A stretch of 5,454 nucleotides of DNA from Candidatus Bipolaricaulota bacterium (GCA_030612485.1 JAUWNS010000160.1:1-5454); one strand, 5' to 3'; counted from the stretch's first letter, positions 1 through 4,675 are shown. The notes: generated by a model from the letters alone, not told the origin. Program-made: numbers and translations.

Positions 1-1036
1 GTTTGGCAGGGGTAACCCCGAACCAGTATTCGGCTCCTTGCCGGAAGGGTTCGATCAATTCGAAGTTCTCGATGGCTACGCCGCCAGGGATCGGGGATTC
101 GCTGTTCCAATAGCAGAACCTTCCGTTCACCGAGCCGACGAGGTTAGGATCGGGCTCCTCACAACGCCAATACTGCGTTGCTACATCACCGTAGTACTTC
201 CAACAGGCAAGTGTCCCTCGACTGTGCTCGGCATCTTCGGGGTTTGTTTCGTTCGGCGTAGCGATAAAGAGCGCATCTCCTTGGGGTGAGCGAACAAGGT
301 CACTCAGCATGAATCGGACACGCGGAGCGAAATCACTACCTTTGTAATTGGGCCAAAGCTGTTGGGCAGTTAAGATGGAGTGACAAAGGTAGATGTCCCG
401 TAGCCGTGCGTAGTTACCCATGGTGGCGCTAACAACGCAGTGTCTCAGATCCCTGGAGCCCGGCTGCGTGTACGTAGAAATCCCCACCTCGTAGGGACGA
501 TCGGAACGGAACCGTAATCGAAGATAGACACTCGCCCCGTTGCAAAAAGGTTCCACAAAGATGAACACTGTGAGTGTTTCGGTCTCTCCTTCATGAGTGA
601 TGGTCCCTCTAGCTGGTTCGATAGGATTTCTGGGCGAACAATCTTCCGGCGAGTCAGTGCTCCACATAAGCTTCCCTTGTTCACCATCAAGGTCACTCAT
701 TTCGAGTTCCGAAAGACCCCGTTTGAATTCGCCGCTAGGTGTCGGTTCGATAGCGATGTAGTTAATCATCCGCCCCTCCCTATGACCAAGGTAAGGAGCA
801 TAAATTCGTAGCAGCCCGCGAGGTCCGGACATTGGCCACAGCCCGACCCGCAAGCCGTCTGCGTGCCCCCAGATCGGCACCGCCGGTTCCCCTTGCACAG
901 CTGGCTGCACCCAGATCGGCCCTACCTCTGGAGGAGCAAGATCCCTCCACGGAGCGTTGTACTCGGCGACAACCGTGATCGAGAACAGGGTGAATACAAC
1001 TATGCTCGCCAGTAGCCTCAATAATGTGAGTTTCAC
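1..1036 (-). CDS. Secreted protein of unknown function, 3' end beyond the left edge
   Basis: An open frame of 345 codons reads leftward from a GTG at 1036-1034 and meets no stop before the window ends, so the C-terminus is missing. The start is fixed by GGAGGT, whose GGAGG core lies at 1046-1042, five bases before the GTG. Residues 1-24 form a signal peptide (KLTLLR, then a hydrophobic run ending TVVA) with likely cleavage before EYNAP, so the product should be periplasmic or extracellular. The mature part starts with a Pro/Trp-rich stretch (residues 27-56), then an ordered block containing IWGHADGLRVGLWP (55-68), GPRGLLRIYAPYLG (71-84), INYIAIEP (91-98) and GLSELE (107-112). Seven cysteines lie further on, several beside Trp or Tyr (ACWKYY, WRCEEP, FCYWN). 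From memory, similar blocks occur in unnamed secreted proteins of environmental bacteria, but I cannot give a family name or a reaction. No catalytic motif is recognisable. Its divergent neighbour also encodes an exported protein. Confidence 0.88.
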   Translation of the reverse strand, partial: MKLTLLRLLASIVVFTLFSITVVAEYNAPWRDLAPPEVGPIWVQPAVQGEPAVPIWGHADGLRVGLWPMSGPRGLLRIYAPYLGHREGRMINYIAIEPTPSGEFKRGLSELEMSDLDGEQGKLMWSTDSPEDCSPRNPIEPARGTITHEGETETLTVFIFVEPFCNGASVYLRLRFRSDRPYEVGISTYTQPGSRDLRHCVVSATMGNYARLRDIYLCHSILTAQQLWPNYKGSDFAPRVRFMLSDLVRSPQGDALFIATPNETNPEDAEHSRGTLACWKYYGDVATQYWRCEEPDPNLVGSVNGRFCYWNSESPIPGGVAIENFELIEPFRQGAEYWFGVTPAK

Positions 1037-1040
1037 GAAA

Positions 1041-1046
1041 ACCTCC
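1041..1046 (-). promoter_or_regulatory. Ribosome binding site deciding a GTG start
   Basis: GGAGGT reads leftward (ACCTCC on the plus strand), with five bases between the GGAGG core and the GTG at 1036. It selects this rare-type start codon. No ATG in frame gives both a suitable ribosome site and an intact signal peptide. Confidence 0.85.
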
Positions 1047-1182
1047 AGCTTTCTCCCTGTGTTTTGCAAACCATACTAACACGCACTTCTCGGCAGCAAA
1101 CCCGGGTTGCGATAATTGCCCTCAGGAACTGTGTCTGACTCTATCATAGCGTATCCTGAGGGAAAGCGACAAAAGGAGGGCG

Positions 1183-1323
1183 CGAGGAAGGAGGAGGGCA
1201 GACCCTTCCCCGCGCAGAAACAAGGAAGATATATTTCTACTATAATTATACCTTGTAAACTGCCTTTTTGGACAATACTCGCTATGGACCGCCTGGGCGT
1301 AGTTTCTGATCCCTCTTTCCTCG
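1183..1323. repeat. Long-range inverted repeat flanking an AT-rich promoter-like core
   Basis: CGAGGAAGGAGG at 1183-1194 is the reverse complement of CCTCTTTCCTCG at 1312-1323, apart from one position that would be a G-T pair. The arms are 117 bases apart and lie in purine-rich and pyrimidine-rich tracts. Low sequence complexity makes a chance match more likely, so this may be only compositional. Confidence 0.35.
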
Positions 1324-1652
1324 ATCTTCCTTCTCCTCTCCTCCTGGCAGAAGGCGCGGAGCTCGTCACGTAAATAAGCAACCCAGACGTCATCCTTGCG
1401 AGCATCCCACGTCCTGGCACACTATCCACTGTACCTGTACGGTCATGTGGTGATAGGCAGTTTGTGACGAAAGAGCGAATCAGGAAGTGACAATGGTTGG
1501 AAAAGTAGGGACGCACATGTTTCGTGACGAGCGAGAAGGCTCACGTTGATATTGTGCCAAAGCTAACGGGGTACGGTTCACTAAGGCATGGGTGGCCTAC
1601 TGTCCTCCATTTCGTAGCTTGGTTATTTCATGGAAGCCCGCAGCCTAGAAAG

Positions 1653-2306
1653 ATGCCGATTCGATTCGCTGTTGCAGTGTTGTTCGCTAGTCTGCTGAGT
1701 GTCGCTCCCTTGGTATGGGCAATGGATGCCATTCAGGAGGAGAAGGGGCCTGCAATAGCCGCTGAGCATGACGCGGTGAATATCTGTTATTGGAAGACCC
1801 GCGCAAACAAAAGGTGTGGGTTTGAGATGAAATCCCCGCCGGACTTTGCTGTAGAAACGGGAACCCCGTTAGCCGTTATTGAGGGAGCTGTGCTCAGACT
1901 CCTACTGGTCAACCGCACGTATTACAATGGGACTAACTTAGTAGAGGCTTCCGTATCCGTTGGAGTCGCTCCAGAGAAGACATGTTCTTCAGAGTGTCTA
2001 AATGATGGGCCTCCGAACTCCTCCGCGCGTGGGAGCCTGGCAGAGAAACGGGACATCGGTGGAGTGATCTTCTTTAGAGATTCATCTTGGGAAGGAGCTG
2101 TAGGACACCAGTATGGCTTGATCAGGTATTCTGCTTTGTATAGAGGTATCTGCTACAGGCTTGCCTTATTCATTCACTGCATTAACATCCATGTTTTTGA
2201 TCCTGGAACCGTTTCCGAATTCGATAGGGCTGCGATCTTGAAGCTGTTTGATCAGGTCATATCTACCTTCCAGTTTGTGAAGCTCGGCAGCCAGCTACTG
2301 CCATAG
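1653..2306 (+). CDS. Secreted six-cysteine protein of unknown function
   Basis: The product is 217 residues. The same frame is open back to 1524, but I place the start at the ATG at 1653 because it begins a clean signal peptide (MPIRF, then a hydrophobic run ending LVWA, cleavage near residue 23). A longer product would bury that signal inside the protein. No strong Shine-Dalgarno lies before 1653, only a purine-rich GAAAG directly abutting it, so the start is less certain than for its neighbours. Mature features include ICYW (44-47), GTNLVEASVSVGV (93-105), IGGVIFFR (135-142), GHQYGLIRYSALYRGICYRL (151-170), DPGTVSEFDRAAI (183-195) and a terminal VISTFQF. Six cysteines (45, 55, 111, 115, 167, 176) would allow three disulfides in an exported protein. 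I recall proteobacterial secreted proteins with the same NLV-ASVSVGV, G-CY-L and terminal TF-F pattern, but none with a known function. It stands alone, 274 bases before the next gene. Confidence 0.82.
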   Translation: MPIRFAVAVLFASLLSVAPLVWAMDAIQEEKGPAIAAEHDAVNICYWKTRANKRCGFEMKSPPDFAVETGTPLAVIEGAVLRLLLVNRTYYNGTNLVEASVSVGVAPEKTCSSECLNDGPPNSSARGSLAEKRDIGGVIFFRDSSWEGAVGHQYGLIRYSALYRGICYRLALFIHCINIHVFDPGTVSEFDRAAILKLFDQVISTFQFVKLGSQLLP

Positions 2307-2399
2307 TCCGTGAGTCGTGGGTACGTCCAAAGGGACTTAACCCTCCCTGTTTTTGCTACACAGGATCGCTGACGTTGCGAAAGACGACCCAGAAACCCA
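2307..2399. other. Spacer after the six-cysteine protein gene, no clear terminator
   Basis: Short self-complementary pieces occur (GTCC-AAAG-GGAC and AGGG-ACTTAA-CCCT, about 2323-2340), followed by CCTGTTTTTG at about 2346-2355. The stems are only four base pairs, overlap each other and are separated from the T run. This is at best a weak terminator candidate. Confidence 0.3.
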
Positions 2400-2425
2400 C
2401 TCAACGAAATGTCCATTGTGTTGAG
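2400..2425. repeat. Hairpin repeat, copy 1
   Basis: The sequence starts CTCAAC and ends GTTGAG, which are perfectly complementary, followed inward by a G-T pair, one mismatch and AATG/CATT. The loop is very tight. The right half shares CCATTGTGTTG with a second hairpin at 3497-3520, and both share AAATG in the left half. Copy 1 lies upstream and copy 2 downstream of the 2581-3114 gene. Confidence 0.55.
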
Positions 2426-2542
2426 GAACAGATTACTGTAAGGAAACGAATGTCGATAGCGGGGAGTACACGAGGTACTCTGATAGATGAGGGTTGATTA
2501 AATGACGTTCCGTCTGTTGTTTACTATGCTGCGAGGTTGCAA

Positions 2543-2558
2543 GCTAATCATTGTTAGC
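2543..2558. promoter_or_regulatory. Small dyad just upstream of a ribosome site
   Basis: GCTAA-TCATTG-TTAGC is a perfect five-base inverted repeat ending ten bases before the AAAGGAGGT ribosome site of the next gene. It could be an operator or a small RNA hairpin, and its size also allows chance. I could not identify a convincing promoter for that gene. TACTAT at 2522-2527 is a -10-like hexamer, but the nearest -35-like TTGATT (2494-2499) is 22 bases away. Confidence 0.25.
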
Positions 2559-2567
2559 ATATGAAAG

Positions 2568-2576
2568 AAAGGAGGT
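2568..2576 (+). promoter_or_regulatory. Strong ribosome binding site deciding the start at 2581
   Basis: AAAGGAGGT precedes the ATG at 2581, with five bases after GGAGG. It overrules an upstream in-frame TTG at 2551, which would add ten non-hydrophobic residues before the signal peptide. Confidence 0.9.
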
Positions 2577-2580
2577 TCTC

Positions 2581-3114
2581 ATGTCCAAAACGCTAATGGT
2601 GGCGATCATACTCGTTGCAATCACGGCCGCTCTTTGTTTTGCGGATCAGCTAGCTTGGAATGCACGTGAAATCTGCGAAGAAGCTGCCAAGAGAATCAGA
2701 CAAAATTCGATTCTCATCTCATATTGTTCTTGTTGTGACAACGAGCATCTTGAAGTCTGGCTCGTGAAGAGAGTCATCGTTGCCACAATTGCGACACAAG
2801 GCTGGTTTAAGGTGAATATCTTCGGGAGACGATTGTTCACGTCAAAGAAGGCGTTCCGAGAGAACCAGTATTCGGAACCAGTCCAGTATGAGGCCGTCAC
2901 CGGAGACGGGTCTTCACGATGGCTTCTCGAAGGGATTGACCTAGCCTATGTCTATGTTCCTACGAGTAAGGGATCATTCCATTGCCTTGCCAAGGTTATC
3001 AAGCGTGAGTGCAGTATCAATGTAGACACAATCAGCCTTCCATCTCAACTCCTTGAACAGGCCAAGAGGGAAGTCGGTAGAGAAAGGAAGAAGGAGATGC
3101 TAACCAGGCAATGA
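2581..3114 (+). CDS. Exported protein with a YCSCCDN cysteine motif, unknown function
   Basis: The product is 177 residues and begins right after an excellent ribosome site. Residues 1-21 are a signal peptide (MSKTLM, a hydrophobic run, then LCFA, cleavage before DQLAW). The Cys at 19 does not fit a normal lipobox (AAL before Cys), so a lipoprotein is less likely. The mature part has an N-terminal helix-like segment (WNAREICEEAAKRIR, 26-40), the motif ISYCSCCDNE (46-55), a conserved-looking VWLVKRVIVA strand, LLEGIDLAYVYVP (115-127), FHCLAKVIKREC (133-144) and a charged C-terminal tail (LEQAKREVGRERKKEM). From memory, unnamed exported proteins of Bacteroidetes share the order YC-CCDN, then EIDLAYVHI, then YC-GK---C. 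That would make this a diverged member of an uncharacterised family. The C-x-C-C arrangement plus two later cysteines could bind metal or form disulfides, but this is inference. It appears monocistronic. Confidence 0.88.
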   Translation: MSKTLMVAIILVAITAALCFADQLAWNAREICEEAAKRIRQNSILISYCSCCDNEHLEVWLVKRVIVATIATQGWFKVNIFGRRLFTSKKAFRENQYSEPVQYEAVTGDGSSRWLLEGIDLAYVYVPTSKGSFHCLAKVIKRECSINVDTISLPSQLLEQAKREVGRERKKEMLTRQ

Positions 3115-3300
3115 ATCTGACCGGTTCCTCCGCGGCTTTGCCGTGCAGCGAGCCCCGGTAGCTTCTCGCAACCGTTACAGTCAAAGACGGACCCCAGGAA
3201 TGAGTACCATCGAGAAGCACCCATATCTTGAGATGAACAGTTCTTGTGCATCCTGCGGCTTCCTGGACAAGCGCACGCTCTACCCCGCTTAGCTCGGGTC

Positions 3301-3332
3301 TTATGTAACATAATTGCAGTTCTGTTACATAA
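3301..3332. repeat. Perfect 10-base inverted repeat, 12-base spacer
   Basis: TTATGTAACA at 3301-3310 is the exact reverse complement of TGTTACATAA at 3323-3332. It lies 186 bases after the stop of the YCSCCDN gene. Arms this long and perfect could be an operator, a recombinase-binding site or a transcribed hairpin. It is not followed by a T tract, so it is not an ordinary intrinsic terminator. Confidence 0.7.
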
Positions 3333-3385
3333 CGCGACATAAAAGCCCGCGCGTTGGCCATTCACCGATTATTCCTTTGAGGAAG

Positions 3386-3400
3386 GCATAAAGTTTATGC
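3386..3400. repeat. 7-1-7 perfect palindrome
   Basis: GCATAAAGTTTATGC is a perfect palindrome around one central base. Odd-centred operators of this size are typical of dimeric regulators, and it lies 23 to 40 bases upstream of the possible small ORF start at 3424 or 3439. No regulator can be named from the sequence. Confidence 0.5.
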
Positions 3401-3438
3401 GTAATGCGCGTTGAATCTTACACATGGAGGCGGCAGCG

Positions 3439-3588
3439 GTGAACCCATCTGAACCGATCAGCACCCAAACGGTCTGCCAAGTTGCTCTGACGGAATGCAA
3501 CACAAATGCCATTGTGTTGCGTAGGTTCCTGAGTTATCTTCCGCAACAAGAGAGTTCTCCCGATGCGGAACGCGGAGATCGTACGTGA
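3439..3588 (+). CDS. Possible small ORF, 49 codons, doubtful
   Basis: A GTG at 3439 has GGAGG at 3426-3430, eight bases upstream, and opens a 49-residue frame ending in TGA. The same frame could start at an ATG at 3424, without a ribosome site. The product has no signal peptide, no membrane segment and no recognisable domain; a central part reads CNTNAIVLRRFLSYLPQQ. The frame contains the hairpin repeat at 3497-3520. The next frame then reads NAEIVRDLLQMDSSNLLVW to a stop at about 3640, so this could be a frameshifted remnant. It may also be noncoding. Confidence 0.22.
   Translation: MNPSEPISTQTVCQVALTECNTNAIVLRRFLSYLPQQESSPDAERGDRT
3497..3520. repeat. Hairpin repeat, copy 2
   Basis: GCAACACAA (3497-3505) and TTGTGTTGC (3512-3520) are perfectly complementary over nine bases, with loop ATGCCA. 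The right half and loop share CCATTGTGTTG with the hairpin at 2400-2425, with AAATG shared just before. Flanking sequences do not match, so the repeated unit is about 22 to 26 bases. Confidence 0.6.
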
Positions 3589-3777
3589 CCTGTTACAGAT
3601 GGACAGTTCCAATCTCCTTGTCTGGAGCTTGGGTGACTGATTGTAGGACTCAGGTCTTGACGGCGACTTGGTAGGCGTCCTCACGCAGAACCTGAAAAAC
3701 TCGCACTTAAAGAGCACTGTCAAGCAATCCTCGTGGGGTCGGCCCTTGCCTTTTGAACCCTCACCAAATCATGATAG

Positions 3778-3795
3778 GTTGATCAATGTATCAAC
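3778..3795. promoter_or_regulatory. TTGAT-ATCAA dyad, possible regulator site
   Basis: GTTGAT-CAATGT-ATCAAC is a perfect six-base inverted repeat. The TTGAT/ATCAA half-sites resemble those of FNR/CRP-family regulators, but the inner spacing is six bases rather than the four of a standard FNR box. No intact gene follows closely. A second short dyad, GAGGG-AATAC-CCCTC, lies at 3801-3815. Confidence 0.3.
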
Positions 3796-3914
3796 TTACT
3801 GAGGGAATACCCCTCTCGACCTGTTTGACTGCCTAGACGATCTCGGTCTGTGGGAGGCTCGAGGCAAAATCTCGACGCCCCTCCTCGAAAGGTAAATCAA
3901 GGCAAGCTCTCACC

Positions 3915-4157
3915 TCATTCCTGGCCCAGTTTTAAGGTCAGCACGCTACCTTTCTGCAGCTGCACGATGTCAATCCCGGACGCCATGCTGTGCGTTCGCA
4001 GGAGAAGCTGGCCATCGCGCACAGCCTCCAAGCAAAAGTCAGCAGCGGTTTCAGGTGGCGCAACTTTCCCACCGCGGGGCCTGCAGCAGACATTCCTGTG
4101 ATCTTCTGCATGTAAGATCTGATCAATCCTTTCTCCGATCGGGGGCGAGAGAAGTAG
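3915..4157 (-). pseudogene. Coding-like remnant without a start codon
   Basis: Reading leftward, the frame opens after a TAG at 4160-4158 and runs 80 codons to TGA at 3917-3915, with no ATG and no well-placed GTG or TTG start. The last 50 or so codons (leftward from about 4080) read like real protein, for example APPETAADFCLEAVRDGQLL, then TLKLGQE at the end. The frame differs from that of the transposase fragment it overlaps. My reading is that the 3' end of one gene was joined to the 5' part of another by a deletion or insertion near 4080. An internal GTG or TTG start for a very short protein cannot be excluded. Function unknown. Confidence 0.4.
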
Positions 4158-4294
4158 CTATAGGTACGTAAGGTACGCTCAATCCAACCGTAGGTCTCTT
4201 CCCGTGAGCTTCCCTTGAACGTCAACACATCGCTCGAAGCGAGAAATGCCTTCAGTTCGTCGATGTTCACCACGCGTGGGTCTGTCATCATCAT
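3938..4294 (-). pseudogene. Truncated integrase-type transposase, N-terminal part
   Basis: The leftward frame of 118 codons begins at an ATG at 4294, chosen because AGGAGG (4307-4302) lies seven bases upstream. Three consecutive ATGs and a nearer ATG at 4300 make the exact start uncertain. Residues 1-71, down to about 4082, read NIDELKAFLASSDVLTFKG, SREETYGWIERTLRTYSYF and RSEKGLIRSYMQKITGMSAA. This matches my memory of the N-terminal region of DDE integrase-type transposases (often annotated 'integrase catalytic subunit', near IS481), where a GYSRAQLTRLI-like helix normally comes next. Here the match stops at GMSAA and the frame continues as unrelated sequence. The catalytic core (DDE motif, several hundred residues) is absent and I did not find it downstream. 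It would be inactive as a transposase. Confidence 0.62.
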
Positions 4295-4301
4295 GATCAT
4301 G

Positions 4302-4307
4302 CCTCCT
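4302..4307 (-). promoter_or_regulatory. Ribosome binding site of the transposase fragment
   Basis: AGGAGG reads leftward (CCTCCT on the plus strand). It lies one base from the ATG at 4300 and seven bases from the ATG at 4294, which favours 4294 as the start. Confidence 0.6.
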
Positions 4308-4345
4308 ATGATTCGACACACGCGCTTGCGTTACCAGTGCCATCT

Positions 4346-4400
4346 CATGCTCATCTCGCACGAGAAACACCCTCTCGCTTCATGCTCATCTTGTATGAGA
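4346..4400. promoter_or_regulatory. Two tandem 20-base motifs upstream of a promoter, operator-like
   Basis: CATGCTCATC occurs at 4346-4355 and again at 4381-4390, exactly 35 bases apart. The next ten bases match at seven positions (TCGCACGAGA and TTGTATGAGA). Each unit contains a dyad: CTCAT-CTTGT-ATGAG is perfect in the second copy, and CTCAT-CTCGC-ACGAG has one mismatch in the first. The second copy ends 12 bases before the TTGACA box at 4413. This arrangement fits a pair of binding sites for a dimeric activator or repressor. Confidence 0.55.
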
Positions 4401-4412
4401 CAACTCTTGCCC

Positions 4413-4441
4413 TTGACAATGAAGCAATTAGCGAGTAAAGT
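4413..4441 (+). promoter_or_regulatory. Sigma-70-type promoter
   Basis: A perfect TTGACA (-35) at 4413-4418 is followed after exactly 17 bases by TAAAGT at 4436-4441, which matches four of six -10 positions. Transcription would start near 4448, just before the ribosome site of the 28-codon ORF and about 234 bases before the binding-protein start. It is the best promoter in the window. Confidence 0.65.
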
Positions 4442-4457
4442 GAAAGCATCTACTAGC

Positions 4458-4463
4458 GGAGGT
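4458..4463 (+). promoter_or_regulatory. Ribosome binding site of the 28-codon ORF
   Basis: GGAGGT (within GGAGGTGG, 4458-4465) has its GGAGG core eight bases before the ATG at 4471. Such a strong site just after a good promoter supports translation of the short ORF. Confidence 0.6.
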
Positions 4464-4470
4464 GGCTTCC

Positions 4471-4557
4471 ATGCAGATGTTTGATTGGTTTGTGCGATTA
4501 GAGAGTAATATCACCCCGTGGTATTCCCACCTTCACGCTCATCACGGCCCTTCCTAG
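4471..4557 (+). CDS. Putative leader peptide, 28 codons, histidine cluster at the end
   Basis: This ATG-to-TAG frame is preceded by a TTGACA/TAAAGT promoter and a GGAGG ribosome site, so it has all the signals of a translated gene despite encoding only 28 residues. It begins MQMFDWFVRLE and ends YSHLHAHHGPS, with four histidines in six residues (20, 22, 24, 25). The next gene, 124 bases on, encodes an amino-acid-type binding protein. Known leader peptides, such as that of the enterobacterial his operon, sense charged tRNA through clustered codons, and this ORF may do the same. A hairpin (4546-4561) starts immediately after the last His codon and spans the stop. Against this: the His codons are not a continuous run, and no terminator with a T tract follows. 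It could also be an ordinary small protein or a chance frame. Confidence 0.45.
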   Translation: MQMFDWFVRLESNITPWYSHLHAHHGPS

Positions 4558-4561
4558 GGCC
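4546..4561 (+). promoter_or_regulatory. Hairpin spanning the leader ORF stop codon
   Basis: GGCCC-TTCCTA-GGGCC is a perfect five-base-pair, fully G+C stem. It begins at the base after the last His codon, and its loop and right arm hold the TAG stop. No T tract follows (CCTTAAAC), so it is not an intrinsic terminator. Confidence 0.4.
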
Positions 4562-4602
4562 CCTTAAACTACCAAGCATATTTAACTAGCCGTTTTATTG
4601 GG

Positions 4603-4628
4603 TTGCTATGAGCAAGATTTTACTTGCT
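4603..4628 (+). promoter_or_regulatory. Two mutually exclusive hairpins in the binding-protein leader
   Basis: AGCAA (4611-4615) can pair with TTGCT just upstream (4603-4607, three-base loop). Alternatively AGCAAG (4611-4616) can pair with CTTGCT downstream (4623-4628, six-base loop), extended by a G-T and a T-A pair. The middle segment cannot do both at once. The region is AT-rich and the stems are short, so a regulatory role is only a suggestion. Confidence 0.3.
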
Positions 4629-4670
4629 TAATGCAACACTGAATATTTTTCAACTATATACGTCTATATT

Positions 4671-4675
4671 AGGAG
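4671..4675 (+). promoter_or_regulatory. Ribosome binding site of the ABC binding-protein gene
   Basis: AGGAG lies six bases before the ATG at 4682. It favours this start over a second in-frame ATG at 4700, which begins closer to the hydrophobic core. Confidence 0.85.

Larger units (their letters stand above)
1037..1652. other. Divergent intergenic region between two secreted-protein genes
   Basis: I find no convincing gene in these 616 bases. Frames that stay open here lack a ribosome site and read as low-complexity Arg/Ser/Pro-rich peptide. The stretch must hold the promoters of both flanking genes. An AT-rich core at about 1228-1252 contains TATAATTATA at 1241-1250, which gives a perfect TATAAT on both strands. 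For the leftward gene a TTGTCC lies 19 bases upstream of the -10, a longer spacing than usual, so this is only a weak candidate promoter. For the rightward gene a TTGATA at 1546-1551 has no good -10 partner. A purine-rich tract (about 1156-1200) and a pyrimidine-rich tract (about 1311-1347) flank the AT-rich core and contain complementary 12-base arms at 1183-1194 and 1312-1323. Confidence 0.5.
3115..3914. other. Gene-poor stretch of inverted repeats and coding fragments
   Basis: I see no convincing intact gene in these 800 bases. Leftward frames at about 3032-3365 are open in two registers, but they overlap the end of the upstream gene and resemble nothing known. A six-base-pair hairpin with a TTT loop (3131-3145, one G-T pair) lies 16 bases after the stop at 3114 but has no T tract. 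Perfect inverted repeats occur at 3301-3332, 3386-3400, 3497-3520, 3778-3795 and 3801-3815. A 30-codon piece at 3803-3895 (plus, no start codon) reads GNTPLDLFDCLDDLGLWEAR before a stop and looks like a broken gene end. This mix suggests decayed accessory DNA. Confidence 0.5.

Noticed and set aside
38..811. Rightward open frames at 38-289 and 593-811, and other leftward frames at 445-696 and 780-1082
   Set aside because: They overlap the continuous 345-codon leftward gene with signal peptide and ribosome site, have no ribosome sites of their own, and read as non-protein-like sequence.
1076..1516. Leftward 146-codon frame in the divergent region
   Set aside because: No good ribosome site, low-complexity Arg/Ser content from purine and pyrimidine tracts, no signal peptide or domain.
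2399..2426. Integron attC site (ACTCAAC fits RYYYAAC, GTTGAGG nearly fits GTTRRRY)
   Set aside because: The element is only 28 bases, lacks L boxes, the right core fails the last position, and the second copy at 3497-3520 fits worse.
19..2882. Fourteen identical bases, GAACCAGTATTCGG, near 20 and again near 2870
   Set aside because: Both copies lie inside genes in unrelated reading frames, flanks differ, and one match of this length in a window this size is not very unlikely by chance.
3032..3365. Two overlapping leftward frames of 109 and 106 codons
   Set aside because: They overlap the end of the well-supported YCSCCDN gene on the other strand, compete with each other, and have no ribosome site or recognisable domain.
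3301..3400. XerC/XerD dif-like site from CATAA and TTATG elements
   Set aside because: A dif site needs CATAA, a six-base centre, then TTATG. Here the arms are in the opposite order with a 12-base spacer (3301-3332) or too close (3386-3400).
3418..3723. Leftward 101-codon frame with TTG start
   Set aside because: Rare start, no ribosome site, Arg/Ser-rich composition without any domain.
3778..3795. Standard FNR box
   Set aside because: The half-sites match but the centre is six bases rather than four, and no gene follows at a suitable distance.
3850..4101. Rightward 83-codon frame opposite the transposase fragment
   Set aside because: No ribosome site, Pro/Ser/Arg-rich, and antisense to two more protein-like frames.
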